Source of the DNA: Veillonellaceae bacterium DNF00626
GTDB lineage: Bacteria; Bacillota; Negativicutes; Veillonellales; Dialisteraceae
NCBI GenBank assembly: GCA_001553355.1
Contig: KQ960876.1
Span: 1-64,000 of the forward strand
Direction of reading: 5' to 3'
DNA: 64,000 nucleotides
Positions 26,388-36,102 of this stretch are shown here, one piece after another. Below the pieces are notes generated by a model, which saw nothing but the letters and a program-made list of their open reading frames with translations, did not search any database and was not told the origin of the DNA. The position numbers and the translations under genes are program-made. Position 1 is the first letter of the stretch; every line of letters starts with the position of its first letter.

Positions 26388-27774
26388 TTGCTAGCCCCTT
26401 CTCTTCAATTATTTTTTTCAATTTTTCTCCGACTTTATAAATATTTCCTGCACCCATAGTAATAACCATGTCCCCTTTATGAACATAAGCATATAAAGCT
26501 GAAGGTAGATTTTCTAAATCCTCTATATAATAAATCTCTTTTGCTGATGATACTTTCTTTACCGCTTCTTCAATCGTCCTACCGTTGACCCCCGGAAGTG
26601 GGGACTCACCGGCTGCATATATATCAGTCAGAAATAATACATCTGCCTTAGCAAATGCCACTGCAAATTCATCCTTTAACAATTTTGTTCTTGAATACCG
26701 ATGAGGTTGAAAAGCACAGATAACTCGATGTTGTCCCGACTCCTTAGCTGCTTCTAATGTAGCTTCTATTTCTGACGGATGATGTGCATAATCGTCGACA
26801 ATCCAAATATCACTATTCAGCTTCGTTTGAAAACGTCGTTCTACCCCATTAAATTTTTTCAATGCTTCTTGAATTATTTTAAAGGAAATTCCACAATATA
26901 AAGCGCTAACAATCGCTCCTAACGCATCACGGATATTATGTGTCCCGGGAATTTGTAATGTAATAGTCCCAAGACATTCTTGCTCATGATATACATCAAA
27001 AAGCATGTGATGATTTTCATAACGTTTATTAACTGCTTTATAATTCACATCTCCATCAAGACCAAAAGTAATTATTTTCTTATGAATATCAGGTAATATC
27101 ATTCGTACGCCAAGACTATCTGTACACAAAATAGCCACACCCGAATCATAAGCAATATGTTCAATAAATTTAACAAAGGCCTTCCGAATATTTTCCACTG
27201 TGCCGTAATGATCTAAGTGATCATCTTCAATATTGGTAACTACAGAAATAAACGAAGAAAACTTCAAAAAGGATCCATCACTTTCATCAGCTTCCGCAAT
27301 AACATATTTCCCTTTCCCTAATCGAGAGTTTCCATGTAAATAATCCGTCGCACCACCTAATACAATAGTAGGATCAAGACCTGCTTCATAAAAAATTTGC
27401 CCAATCATGGCAGATGTCGTTGATTTCCCATGAGCTCCTGCAATGGAAATAGCTTTACCCCATTCTAAGACAGCCGCCAGAACATCGGAACGATGAAAAA
27501 CAGGAATACCTTTATCCTTCGCTTCTATCAATTCAGGATTATCACTTGAAATAGCCGAAGAAATAATAACTACATCTGCCTGATTTATATTTTCTTTTTT
27601 ATGTCCGATATAAATAGGCACTCCTTGTTCTCTAAACTGCTGAGTAGCCAAAGAATCTACCACATCAGAACCACTTATTTTTATTCCTTTATCTAATAAA
27701 ATTTTGGCTAATGCCCGCATTCCCATACCACCGATACCGATGAAATGGAACATATGATATGCATTTAAATCCAT
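26380..27774 (-). CDS. murC: UDP-N-acetylmuramate--L-alanine ligase
   Basis: A Mur ligase of 464 residues adding L-alanine to UDP-MurNAc. Domain 1 shows FIGIGGMGMRALA (11-23), the ATP loop GAHGKSTT is at 113-120, and the central domain holds NIEDDHLDHYG. The C-terminal domain has VDDYAHHPSEIEATL and ICAFQPHRYSRT, both diagnostic for MurC. It starts one base inside the murG stop (TAATG). Confidence 0.97.
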   Translation of the reverse strand: MDLNAYHMFHFIGIGGMGMRALAKILLDKGIKISGSDVVDSLATQQFREQGVPIYIGHKKENINQADVVIISSAISSDNPELIEAKDKGIPVFHRSDVLAAVLEWGKAISIAGAHGKSTTSAMIGQIFYEAGLDPTIVLGGATDYLHGNSRLGKGKYVIAEADESDGSFLKFSSFISVVTNIEDDHLDHYGTVENIRKAFVKFIEHIAYDSGVAILCTDSLGVRMILPDIHKKIITFGLDGDVNYKAVNKRYENHHMLFDVYHEQECLGTITLQIPGTHNIRDALGAIVSALYCGISFKIIQEALKKFNGVERRFQTKLNSDIWIVDDYAHHPSEIEATLEAAKESGQHRVICAFQPHRYSRTKLLKDEFAVAFAKADVLFLTDIYAAGESPLPGVNGRTIEEAVKKVSSAKEIYYIEDLENLPSALYAYVHKGDMVITMGAGNIYKVGEKLKKIIEEKGLASD

Positions 27775-28892
27775 TATTTACATCCTCGCTCTGCTAATTT
27801 GATTGCCATCTTTGCTATCTCTTTACCGGCGTCAATTTTTCTTAATTTTTCTACGGCTTTTGCCATACTTTCTAAAACAAAGGGATCTCCTCTTAAATCT
27901 TCTATATCTTGTATTAATTCTTTATCACTTATGTATTTATCAATAATCATCTTAGCTGCACCGGCATTAACAAAGGCTTCTGCATTATATGTCTGATGAT
28001 CTTCCGCCGCATAGGGATAAGGAATCAATATAGATGGCAATTTTTGTGCTGCAATTTCTGCCAAACTTACAGCCCCGGCACGGCAAATAATTAAATCTGC
28101 AGCCGCTAAAACCATCGGCATATGATATTCATAAGTAATAATCCTGCTACCTTTTCCATATTTATCTCCATGCACATTTCCCAGCGCATTCTTTACCCTT
28201 TCATAATCCAATTCTCCGGTTACATGATATAAACAAACATTATCAATATCCGCAAAATATTTATGAACGCCAATCATCGCTCTATTAATTGACCTTGCCC
28301 CACGACTACCTCCGGTAACAAGTATCATAAATGCATCTGAATTTATACCTAACCTTACCCGAGCTTCATGCCGTTGATAACTCAATACATCTTTTCTTAC
28401 CGGATTACCTGTAAATATACATTTTTCAGGTCTCGGGAATCTATCTTTGGCAGCTTCGTATCCCAACGCCACCTTATCAACAAAACGACTTAAAATTTTA
28501 TTTGTTATACCGGGAATCACATTCTGTTCTTGCACCATAGTCGGTATGTGACTTAATGCCGCTGCTAACAAAATCGGACCACATACATATCCTCCGGTAC
28601 CAATAACCACGTCAGGACGAAAATCCTTAAGAATTTTTCTTGCTTTCCACAAACTTCCCATGGTTCGTATAATTGTTTTAACATTTTCAAAAGTCAATTC
28701 CCTTTTCAATCCGGATGCTTCTAAACTGCGAAAAGCGAATCCTTCTTTAGGTATAATAGTAGATTCCATACCATTCGGAGTACCAACGAATGATATATCA
28801 GCTTTTTCCAACTCTTCTATTTCTCTTGCAATAGTAATAGCCGGATAAATATGCCCACCGGTACCCCCACCGGATAAAATAACACGCTTCAT
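27774..28892 (-). CDS. murG: UDP-GlcNAc:undecaprenyl-PP-MurNAc-pentapeptide transferase
   Basis: A GT28 transferase of 372 residues making lipid II from lipid I at the inner face of the membrane. The N-terminal GGGTGGHIYPAITIA (8-22), GTGGYVCGP and VTGGSRGARSIN stretches and the UDP-GlcNAc site CRAGAVSLAEIAAQKLPSIL are all visible. Length is normal. It sits between murD and murC in the usual order. Confidence 0.97.
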   Translation of the reverse strand: MKRVILSGGGTGGHIYPAITIAREIEELEKADISFVGTPNGMESTIIPKEGFAFRSLEASGLKRELTFENVKTIIRTMGSLWKARKILKDFRPDVVIGTGGYVCGPILLAAALSHIPTMVQEQNVIPGITNKILSRFVDKVALGYEAAKDRFPRPEKCIFTGNPVRKDVLSYQRHEARVRLGINSDAFMILVTGGSRGARSINRAMIGVHKYFADIDNVCLYHVTGELDYERVKNALGNVHGDKYGKGSRIITYEYHMPMVLAAADLIICRAGAVSLAEIAAQKLPSILIPYPYAAEDHQTYNAEAFVNAGAAKMIIDKYISDKELIQDIEDLRGDPFVLESMAKAVEKLRKIDAGKEIAKMAIKLAERGCK

Positions 28893-28905
28893 TTATGCTC
28901 CCAAC

Positions 28906-30255
28906 TCAATTTAATTGATTAACAATTTTTTTAAAATCCATTCCGCGTTCTTCAAAGCCGCTATACATATCAAAGCTGGAACAAGCCGGCGATAATATCA
29001 CTATATCTCCATCTTCCGCTAAGGTTTTCCCCGTTTGAACAGCTTCTTTCATATCATTAACTAAATATACGGAAGAAATACCTGCTTTTTGAGCCGCTTC
29101 GGCAAAACGCTTTTTAGCTGCGCCTAATAAAATTAAATGCTTTGTATATTTCTTAGCACACTCCATAAAATCATCTAAAGATGTTCCTTTATCATGTCCT
29201 CCGGCGATAAGAATTACCGGCTTCCCAAAAGCTGTCATCCCTTTCATCGCTGAATCTACATTAGTCGCTTTCGAATCATTATAATAGGAAACACCTTTTA
29301 ACTTACGCACAAATTCAATTCGATGAGGCAATCCTTTAAAATCAGAAATAGCCGCTCTAATGCAGTCAATAGAAATTCCACCTTCATAAGCCAAAAAAGC
29401 CGCCGCTAAAACATCTTCATAATTTTGCTTACCTTTCAATTGTATTTCAGAAGTACGCATCAATGGAATATCTTGTCTGTGCCGACGTATCATCAGCATA
29501 TCACCTTGCATAAATGCACCTTCACGAACTTCTCGTTCTACACTAAAAAGACAAACTTCCGTATGCGCTTTTTTTATAAAGTCCGATGTATAAGAATCCT
29601 CAGCATTTAGAAGAAGACTATCTCCTGTACCCATATTTTCAAAAATACGTGCTTTTGCTGCCACATAAGCTTCCATCGTATGATGCCTTTCTATATGATC
29701 CGGTGTAATATTCAAAATAACTGCTACACAAGGCCTGAAAGTATCAATAAACTCCAATTGAAAGCTAGATACTTCCGCAGCAATCAAACCATTTTCCGGT
29801 ACTAATTCCGCCTCCTTACTTAGCGAAATACCTAAATTTCCTGCTAACGCAAAAGGCCGTTTCGATCGGCTAATAATACTTCCCAATAATGTAGTAGTGG
29901 TCGTCTTTCCATTAGTTCCGGTAACTGCTAAAATCGGTGCTTTTGTTACACGATAAGCTAATTCCACCTCACTGATAACGGGTATTCCTCTACGTAATGC
30001 TTCTGAAACAACTTTATTTTCTCGTGGAATAGACGGAGAGACTACAACCGTATCTATATCTTCCAGCAAGGAAATATCTTGACTTCCGAAACAAAATTTA
30101 CATCCCAAAGATGACAAACTTTCTTTATCTTTCAAATCTTTAATTTTGTCATGCAAATCAGAAATCACCACATGACACTTATGTCTAAGTAATACATGCG
30201 CTGCCCCCAATCCGCTAATACCTGCACCTAAAATCAATACGTTTTTCAATTTCAT
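28906..30255 (-). CDS. murD: UDP-N-acetylmuramoylalanine--D-glutamate ligase
   Basis: A 449-residue Mur ligase adding D-glutamate. The N-terminal LILGAGISGLGAA binds the uridine nucleotide, the P-loop GTNGKTTTT is at 113-121, and LNITPDHIERHHTM and YNDSKATNVDSA are typical MurD blocks, with the carbamylated-lysine region in the middle domain. It starts 51 bases after mraY stops. The ftsW gene that often lies next to murD is absent here. Confidence 0.97.
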   Translation of the reverse strand: MKLKNVLILGAGISGLGAAHVLLRHKCHVVISDLHDKIKDLKDKESLSSLGCKFCFGSQDISLLEDIDTVVVSPSIPRENKVVSEALRRGIPVISEVELAYRVTKAPILAVTGTNGKTTTTTLLGSIISRSKRPFALAGNLGISLSKEAELVPENGLIAAEVSSFQLEFIDTFRPCVAVILNITPDHIERHHTMEAYVAAKARIFENMGTGDSLLLNAEDSYTSDFIKKAHTEVCLFSVEREVREGAFMQGDMLMIRRHRQDIPLMRTSEIQLKGKQNYEDVLAAAFLAYEGGISIDCIRAAISDFKGLPHRIEFVRKLKGVSYYNDSKATNVDSAMKGMTAFGKPVILIAGGHDKGTSLDDFMECAKKYTKHLILLGAAKKRFAEAAQKAGISSVYLVNDMKEAVQTGKTLAEDGDIVILSPACSSFDMYSGFEERGMDFKKIVNQLN

Positions 30256-30306
30256 CGCCTCAATATAAACTCGACTACCTATATCATATATATTATCAAA
30301 AATACT

Positions 30307-31269
30307 CTATATTTGAACAGAAAACAATAATGCTACTCCTGCCATAAAACATTCAAAACCCCAAAAAAGCCATACCACATTTACTTCACTCCAACCGGAT
30401 AATTCAAAGTGATGATGAAGAGGACTCATTTTAAAAACTCGTTTCCCATATAATTTAAAAGAAGCTACTTGAATAATGACAGAAAGAGCTTCTACTACAA
30501 ATACCATACCTAATACAACAAGTAATAATTCTGTTCTTGTCATTACAGCAATGCCTGCTAAAGCTCCGCCTAAGGCTAATGAACCGGTATCACCCATAAA
30601 AATTTTAGCCGGATGGTAATTAAAAAATAAAAATCCTATACAGCACCCTGCCATAATGATAATAAATGCGGCAATATCATATAAACCATTAATATAACAA
30701 AATGCAGCATACGCCATAAAGGCAACCGTGCAGCAGCCGGACGCTAATCCATCTAATCCATCTGTTAAATTAACTGCATTAGACGCCCCTACAATTACCA
30801 AAATAACAAATGGATAATATAGCCATCCGATAGATATGTCTGATGCAGTAAACGGAATAGATATAGCACAGGGTAAGTGTAACATTTCTACACACCCAAA
30901 ACAAAAAATAATAGACAATATAAGTTGTCCCATTATTTTTTGTTTCGCTGTTAACCCCAGATTTCTTTTCTTTTCTGCTTTAATAAAATCATCTAAAAAA
31001 CCAAGTATACCATGACCTATCATCAAAAACAACAGCCATAGTACAGTTTTATCAATCAAGCCATTGCCTAAGATAACAATTACACCGGATAAAATAAGGA
31101 ACAATCCACCCATTGTAGGTGTTCCCGCTTTTACGCGATGAGATTTAGGGCCTTCTTCCCGAATGGCCTGTCTTGCTTTATATTTTTTTAAAAGCGGTAT
31201 GCTTACCATTCCTAAAATAATTGTACAAACAGTCGCTTCCAATAGGTACAACAAATAATCAATCTCCAT
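30307..31269 (-). CDS. mraY: Phospho-MurNAc-pentapeptide transferase
   Basis: A polytopic membrane enzyme of 320 residues making lipid I from UDP-MurNAc-pentapeptide and undecaprenyl phosphate. About ten hydrophobic helices are visible. Active-site motifs are GFLDDFIK, NLTDGLDGLASG and the NYHPAKIFMGDTGSLALG loop, with MSPLHHHFELSGW near the C terminus. It overlaps murF by 11 bases. Confidence 0.97.
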   Translation of the reverse strand: MEIDYLLYLLEATVCTIILGMVSIPLLKKYKARQAIREEGPKSHRVKAGTPTMGGLFLILSGVIVILGNGLIDKTVLWLLFLMIGHGILGFLDDFIKAEKKRNLGLTAKQKIMGQLILSIIFCFGCVEMLHLPCAISIPFTASDISIGWLYYPFVILVIVGASNAVNLTDGLDGLASGCCTVAFMAYAAFCYINGLYDIAAFIIIMAGCCIGFLFFNYHPAKIFMGDTGSLALGGALAGIAVMTRTELLLVVLGMVFVVEALSVIIQVASFKLYGKRVFKMSPLHHHFELSGWSEVNVVWLFWGFECFMAGVALLFSVQI

Positions 31270-32650
31270 GATGAGCTATATACTCCTTCCAAAGCTCCGG
31301 TATCTTCTCCATATGCATAGCATGAGATCCCTTTAATAAAACAGCATCACCGGCATGTACTAATTTCGTTAAAATAGGTATCACTTCATCACAAGAAGAA
31401 ACTGTATATACCTGTTTCATTCCTCCGACTTTAGCGCCTTCCGCCAAATGAACGCTTAAAGGTCCTACGGTAATAAGACCATCAAATCCAATCTCTGCTG
31501 CTTTCTTTCCCGTTTCAAAATGCAATTTTTCTGAAAACTTCCCTAATTCTCCCATATCTCCCAACAAAAGAAAATAATGAGATGCGTTTAATTGTTTCAA
31601 TGAATGAAAAGCCATCTCCATAGAAAGCGGATTAGCATTATAGGAATCATCCATGATTAGTACATCTTGCACCTGTGTTACTCCTTGCCGCTGTGCGCCG
31701 GGAGAAAATTCGGCCAATGCTTTTTGTATCTTTTTCACATCAACGCCAATGACCCGAGCTGCTGCTGTTGCAGCCAAAGCGTCATAGATATGATGAATAC
31801 CTAACGCAGAAAGTTTCACACGAAAAGCCTCATCAAAGCATGTACACATATATTTTGTTCCTGTCGATTGATATTGTATATCACAAGCCGACACCACATA
31901 TTTGCCATGGACTCCATAGCCAATGATATTTCCCTTAAACTTATTACCCATCGCAATAACATAAGGATCATCTTCATTCAAAATAGCTACTCCATCATCA
32001 GGAAGTGATTCAATTAATTCTGCTTTTGCCTTTGCAATATTTTCTTTGCTTCCTAAAATACCGATATGCGACGTTCCCACATTTGTTACCACTCCAATGG
32101 TGGGACTTGCAATACGACAAAGCTCAGCAATTTGACCCAATCCACGCATACCCATTTCCACTACACACACTTCTGTGTCAGGTGTCATGGATAATAAAGT
32201 CATAGAAAGTCCAATCTCATTATTGAAATTTTTCTTTGTAGCGCAAACGTGATACTTTGTTTCCAACAATAATGTAATCATATCTTTCGTAGTTGTTTTA
32301 CCATTTGATCCGGTAACAGCAATTACCGGGATGGAAAATTTCATACGATAAAAATGAGCTAAATCTTCAAGACCTTGCTTTGTATCTTTAACCCAAATAA
32401 CGGATACATCGGCAGGAATTTGATCTGAAACATCTTTTTGCGAAACAAGTAATACCGCAGCCCCTTTATCACAAGCTTCTGTCAAAAATTTATGCCCATC
32501 AAAACGTTCACCTTTTAGAGCAATAAAAAGACTTCCCGGTTCAATCGTACGTGTATCTGTACTAACACCGGTACAATAATCCATGCTTCCGGTCTGCAAA
32601 ATATTTCCGGCAGTTGCTTTTTTTATTTCTTCTACAGTAAACGAAGCCAT
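31259..32650 (-). CDS. murF: UDP-MurNAc-tripeptide--D-Ala-D-Ala ligase
   Basis: A 463-residue Mur ligase adding the D-Ala-D-Ala dipeptide. It has the P-loop VTGSNGKTTTKD at 112-123, KKNFNNEIGLSMTLL, EMGMRGLGQIAELCRIA and DDSYNANPLSMEMAF, all characteristic of MurF. It starts three bases after the murE stop and uses the product of ddl at the end of the same operon. Confidence 0.97.
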   Translation of the reverse strand: MASFTVEEIKKATAGNILQTGSMDYCTGVSTDTRTIEPGSLFIALKGERFDGHKFLTEACDKGAAVLLVSQKDVSDQIPADVSVIWVKDTKQGLEDLAHFYRMKFSIPVIAVTGSNGKTTTKDMITLLLETKYHVCATKKNFNNEIGLSMTLLSMTPDTEVCVVEMGMRGLGQIAELCRIASPTIGVVTNVGTSHIGILGSKENIAKAKAELIESLPDDGVAILNEDDPYVIAMGNKFKGNIIGYGVHGKYVVSACDIQYQSTGTKYMCTCFDEAFRVKLSALGIHHIYDALAATAAARVIGVDVKKIQKALAEFSPGAQRQGVTQVQDVLIMDDSYNANPLSMEMAFHSLKQLNASHYFLLLGDMGELGKFSEKLHFETGKKAAEIGFDGLITVGPLSVHLAEGAKVGGMKQVYTVSSCDEVIPILTKLVHAGDAVLLKGSHAMHMEKIPELWKEYIAHHGD

Positions 32651-32653
32651 AAT

Positions 32654-34159
32654 CTATCTCCTTAAAGCAGCTCTTGCTTCTTCACGATCATCAAAATGAA
32701 TGGTTTTATCTTTTAATATTTGATAATCTTCATGCCCTTTTCCTGCGATAACAACTATATCGCCATCCTTTGCCAACGATATAGCTCTTTCAATAGCCGT
32801 GTGACGATCTGTTATTAATTCATACATTAAATTTGGTTTTCTTTTTGCAACTTCCATCACTCCGCCGGCTACTTCTTCTACAATCGATTGCGGATCTTCT
32901 GTACGCGGATTATCACTGGTTACAAGAACAACGTCTCCCTTATTTGCGGCAATCCGCCCCATAATAGGTCTCTTAATGGGATCCCTATCACCACCGCATC
33001 CAAATACGACAATCACACGTTTCTTCGTTATTTCTCTTGCAGTATCCAATATTTTATCCAACCCATCAGGCGTATGTGCATAGTCGACAATAACGGTAAA
33101 AGGTTGCCCTTCATCTACCATTTCAAATCGTCCTGCGACAGCCTTAAAATCTTTCATTGCCTCCAAAATTACAGGCATTGGTACTTTCTCTGACAATGCC
33201 GCGCCAATAGCAGATAAAGAATTGTATACATTGAATCTACCAACTATTGCCGTTTCCATTTCAAAAGCTTTTCCATTATAGGATAACGTAAAATTAGATG
33301 AATTTCTTGTAAAGTGAACATTATGCCCTACTAAATTAAAATGTGCAGACTCATTAAGTCCATAAGTCCATACCGGACATAATTGCTTATCTTGCACAGC
33401 ATCTGCCATAACAGATGCATATGAATCATCACCATTAATCCATGCAGATTTATTTTTCTTATATTGACCGGTAGCCGATACCATTTGGAATAAAATAGCT
33501 TTAGCCTTGGCGTAATTTTCCATTGTTTTATGAAAATCTAAATGATCTTCTGTTAAATTTGTAAATACAGCCGTATCAAACTCACAGCCAATCACACGTC
33601 CTAACGCAAGTGCATGAGAAGACACTTCCATACAAACATGCGTCACCTTTGCTTCATACATCTTGGTTAAGATTCTCTGTAAATCAATAACATCCGGCGT
33701 CGTATTATGCGCAGGAAGCATTTTATCACCTATCAGCGTGTGAACGGTACCGATAACCCCGGTCTTATATCCGAAATGCTTAAGAATGTGTGCCACCATA
33801 TGAGTCGTTGTCGTTTTTCCATTTGTTCCGGTAACCGCAATCATTCGCATTTTTCTTGACGGATAATCAAAGAAATACGGCACCATATCTTCCATGGCTT
33901 TTCTCATATCTTCTACATAAACCACAGTCACATGTGATGGCACATCAATAAAACGCGTTGCCACGATAGCTACCGCACCTTTATCTACTGCAGATTGAAC
34001 AAAATCATGTCCATCCACATGTGCCCCTAATAAACAAAAAAACAAACTGCCGCTATGCACTTCTCGGGAATCTGCTGTCACATCATGAATCTCAACATGT
34101 GTATTCCCTTTACTATTTTTCACGACTGTTTGTTTCAATAAATCATCTAAAAATTTCAT
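32654..34159 (-). CDS. murE: UDP-MurNAc-L-Ala-D-Glu--2,6-diaminopimelate ligase
   Basis: A 501-residue Mur ligase adding the third stem residue. The P-loop GTNGKTTTTH is at 111-120, with TNLTEDHLDFHKTMENYA in the centre and VDYAHTPDGL in the C-terminal domain. The motif TSDNPRTEDP contains DNPR, the signature of enzymes that add meso-diaminopimelate rather than lysine, in line with a Negativicute wall. It is the first gene after the promoter at 34210-34237. Confidence 0.96.
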   Translation of the reverse strand: MKFLDDLLKQTVVKNSKGNTHVEIHDVTADSREVHSGSLFFCLLGAHVDGHDFVQSAVDKGAVAIVATRFIDVPSHVTVVYVEDMRKAMEDMVPYFFDYPSRKMRMIAVTGTNGKTTTTHMVAHILKHFGYKTGVIGTVHTLIGDKMLPAHNTTPDVIDLQRILTKMYEAKVTHVCMEVSSHALALGRVIGCEFDTAVFTNLTEDHLDFHKTMENYAKAKAILFQMVSATGQYKKNKSAWINGDDSYASVMADAVQDKQLCPVWTYGLNESAHFNLVGHNVHFTRNSSNFTLSYNGKAFEMETAIVGRFNVYNSLSAIGAALSEKVPMPVILEAMKDFKAVAGRFEMVDEGQPFTVIVDYAHTPDGLDKILDTAREITKKRVIVVFGCGGDRDPIKRPIMGRIAANKGDVVLVTSDNPRTEDPQSIVEEVAGGVMEVAKRKPNLMYELITDRHTAIERAISLAKDGDIVVIAGKGHEDYQILKDKTIHFDDREEARAALRR

Positions 34160-34209
34160 ATAATCACCTCATATGACATTTCTTCATGCCATTAGTATAT
34201 ATAAATTAT

Positions 34210-34237
34210 ATTATACTAAAATATTTTACAAGCACAA
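34210..34237 (-). promoter_or_regulatory. Predicted promoter ahead of murE
   Basis: On the minus strand TTGTGC (34237-34232) and TATAAT (34215-34210) are 16 bp apart. It directly follows a hairpin after ftsL, so murE and the genes behind it probably have a separate start from the mraZ-rsmH-ftsL unit. Confidence 0.5.
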
Positions 34238-34261
34238 TAGCGGTCTCTTATTAGACCGCTA
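34238..34261. terminator. Hairpin between ftsL and murE
   Basis: Arms TAGCGGTCT and AGACCGCTA (9 bp) enclose a 6-nt loop, immediately after the ftsL stop. On the minus strand the trailing sequence is TTGTGCTTGT, only moderately T-rich, so termination may be weak or partial. The adjacent bases form the -35 box of the murE promoter. Confidence 0.55.
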
Positions 34262-34264
34262 CTA

Positions 34265-34657
34265 TTATTTATCATTCATTTTATCAAAATCACCACTACC
34301 ATAAATAGCTGAGGTAGCTACTTTCATTCCCAATTTCGTTTCTGCCACCTGCTGGATACGAGCGGGTGCTTCCAATTTAGCTAACTCAAGTTTCATTACT
34401 GAATTTTCTTGTTTAAGTAAAGCTACTTCCTGTTGTACACTCTGCATCGTATGTTCTGCCTGAACATTCATTCCGTTAAACGCATAGCAAGCCACCACCG
34501 GAATACAAATAATAGCCAATCTTATGATAAGATGAAAAGCTTTCCAATCTGCCTTACCAATAGTTTTTGAATAAGACGGGCTTTTTACTTGTTCGGGTAT
34601 GGCAATACTGCCGGGTATCCCTATTCCATTCAATGTTCTTACATCCTGTGATAGCAT
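34265..34657 (-). CDS. FtsL-like septum protein
   Basis: A small bitopic protein of 130 residues: basic cytoplasmic start, one membrane helix (about 41-61) and a coiled coil (about 62-100, with EVALLKQENSVMKLELAKLE), then a short tail. This layout, plus the place after rsmH, matches FtsL, which joins FtsB/DivIC and FtsQ/DivIB to activate septal synthesis. Primary sequence in this family is poorly conserved, so the call depends on topology and position. Start 34657 has GGGAG eight bases upstream; earlier in-frame ATGs overlap rsmH. Confidence 0.75.
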   Translation of the reverse strand: MLSQDVRTLNGIGIPGSIAIPEQVKSPSYSKTIGKADWKAFHLIIRLAIICIPVVACYAFNGMNVQAEHTMQSVQQEVALLKQENSVMKLELAKLEAPARIQQVAETKLGMKVATSAIYGSGDFDKMNDK

Positions 34658-34673
34658 ACTATTCACTCCCATG

Positions 34674-35606
34674 TTATATCTTTTCAACCACACGAAGCAC
34701 GGCACTCCGTGCTCGCGGATTAACATCCAATTCCTGTCTTGACGGTTTTATCGCCTTACCTATACTTCTTACAATTCTTTTATTATGACAAGCACATATA
34801 GGCAAATTTGGAGGACAAATACAACCTTGTGCCAAAGACTTAAATGTCCGTTTTATAATTCGATCCTCCAATGATTGAAAGGTAATAATTCCGATTCTAC
34901 CGCCGCTACGCAATCTATTCACGCAGCATTTTATGGTAGGTTCCAATATCGACAATTCGTTATTTACTTCTATACGTATTGCTTGAAAAGTACGCTTGGC
35001 CGGATGTGGTCCAGTTCTTCTTGCTGAAGCTGGTATAGCTGCTTTTATTATCTCCACTAATTCTTCTGTCGTTTCAATAAAAGATTCCTTTCGTTTTTCG
35101 CAAATAAAAGAAGCTATTCGATTGGCCCAACGTTCCTCTCCATAAGTATGGATAATGCGACTTAATTCTTCTTTATCATAAAAATTAATTATTTCATAAG
35201 CAGTTAAAGACTGGTTCTGATCCATCCGCATATCAAGTTTCCCATTATGCATATACGAAAAGCCCCGATCGCCTTCATCTAACTGATAAGAAGAAACCCC
35301 TAAATCGAAAATAAACCCATCTACCACTTCTATGGATAAAGAAGTTAATATTTCATCAATTTTGGAAAAATTACTTCTCACCGGTATAAAAGAACACCGG
35401 GCTCCACGGAGCCGTTCTCCCGCTGCTTCTATAGCATCTTCATCTTGGTCAACGCCAATAATAGTCGCTTTATCGGATAAATATTCCGACAGTGCGAGAG
35501 AATGGCCTCCACCGCCCAATGTGCAATCTACATATATTCCATCAGGATTCGTCAAAATAACATTAATCATTTCATAAAGCAATACACTCACATGACGAAA
35601 TTCCAT
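34674..35606 (-). CDS. rsmH: 16S rRNA m4C1402 methyltransferase
   Basis: A 310-residue methyltransferase (MraW) placing the N4-methyl group on C1402 of 16S rRNA. It has the RHVSVLLYEMINVI start, the SAM site VDCTLGGGGHSLAL, IFDLGVSSYQLDEGDRGFSY and the conserved RRTGPHPAKRTFQAIRIEVN segment (listed in two parts: RRTGPHPAKRTFQ, AIRIEVNNEL). It begins shortly after the mraZ stop and precedes ftsL in the standard order. Confidence 0.96.
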   Translation of the reverse strand: MEFRHVSVLLYEMINVILTNPDGIYVDCTLGGGGHSLALSEYLSDKATIIGVDQDEDAIEAAGERLRGARCSFIPVRSNFSKIDEILTSLSIEVVDGFIFDLGVSSYQLDEGDRGFSYMHNGKLDMRMDQNQSLTAYEIINFYDKEELSRIIHTYGEERWANRIASFICEKRKESFIETTEELVEIIKAAIPASARRTGPHPAKRTFQAIRIEVNNELSILEPTIKCCVNRLRSGGRIGIITFQSLEDRIIKRTFKSLAQGCICPPNLPICACHNKRIVRSIGKAIKPSRQELDVNPRARSAVLRVVEKI

Positions 35607-35615
35607 GATGCCCTC

Positions 35616-36053
35616 TTATATTTCAAAATTTAAAGGAAGATCCAATGAATTAGCTAACTCAGCAATAGACTCTTCTCCGTTTTCATCTGTTCTCAATAAT
35701 TCCGGATTCCAAATTTCTATGGTTGCGCCTGTGCCAACAATCACAGCATCTTTCTTTAATACTGCCAGCTCACGTAAATGTGCCGGTATCAAAATACGCC
35801 CTTGCTTATCACATTCCATTTCCATACCTTTACCTATAAGAAAACGTTTTAATTTGCGTACTCTTCCATCAGTAAACGGTAATTGTTGCAACTTGGACAA
35901 TAAAGCATTCCATCGTTCCATAGGATAAATGGATAAACAAGTATCTAATCCCGGCGCCAAAACAAAGTGGTTTCCTAATTCTTCACGGAAACGAGCAGGA
36001 AGAATCATACGCCCTTTGGCGTCTATCGTATGAGAATATTCATTCATAAACAT
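35616..36053 (-). CDS. mraZ: Transcriptional regulator MraZ
   Basis: A 145-residue protein with two SpoVT/AbrB-like half domains. The first opens MFMNEYSHTIDAKGRMILPARFREEL; key signature pieces are HTIDAKGRMILPA and the second-half CDKQGRILIPAHLREL. MraZ binds direct repeats upstream of its own gene and represses the division cluster in other bacteria. GGAGGTGG stands seven bases before the ATG at 36053; ATG 36047 is also possible. The matching operator is at 36061-36102. Confidence 0.95.
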   Translation of the reverse strand: MFMNEYSHTIDAKGRMILPARFREELGNHFVLAPGLDTCLSIYPMERWNALLSKLQQLPFTDGRVRKLKRFLIGKGMEMECDKQGRILIPAHLRELAVLKKDAVIVGTGATIEIWNPELLRTDENGEESIAELANSLDLPLNFEI

Positions 36054-36060
36054 AATTCTT

Positions 36061-36102
36061 CCACCTCCCCACTTTTATCCACATTCTACCACAATCCCCC
36101 AC
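36061..36102 (-). promoter_or_regulatory. mraZ: Predicted MraZ operator (10-bp GTGG repeats)
   Basis: Reading the minus strand, GTGG begins at 36102, 36092, 36082 and 36072, an exact 10-bp period; a further GTGG lies at 36064 within the ribosome binding site. MraZ is known to bind short GTGG/TGGG direct repeats with one helical turn spacing. The repeats overlap the core promoter, which suggests autorepression. Confidence 0.75.
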
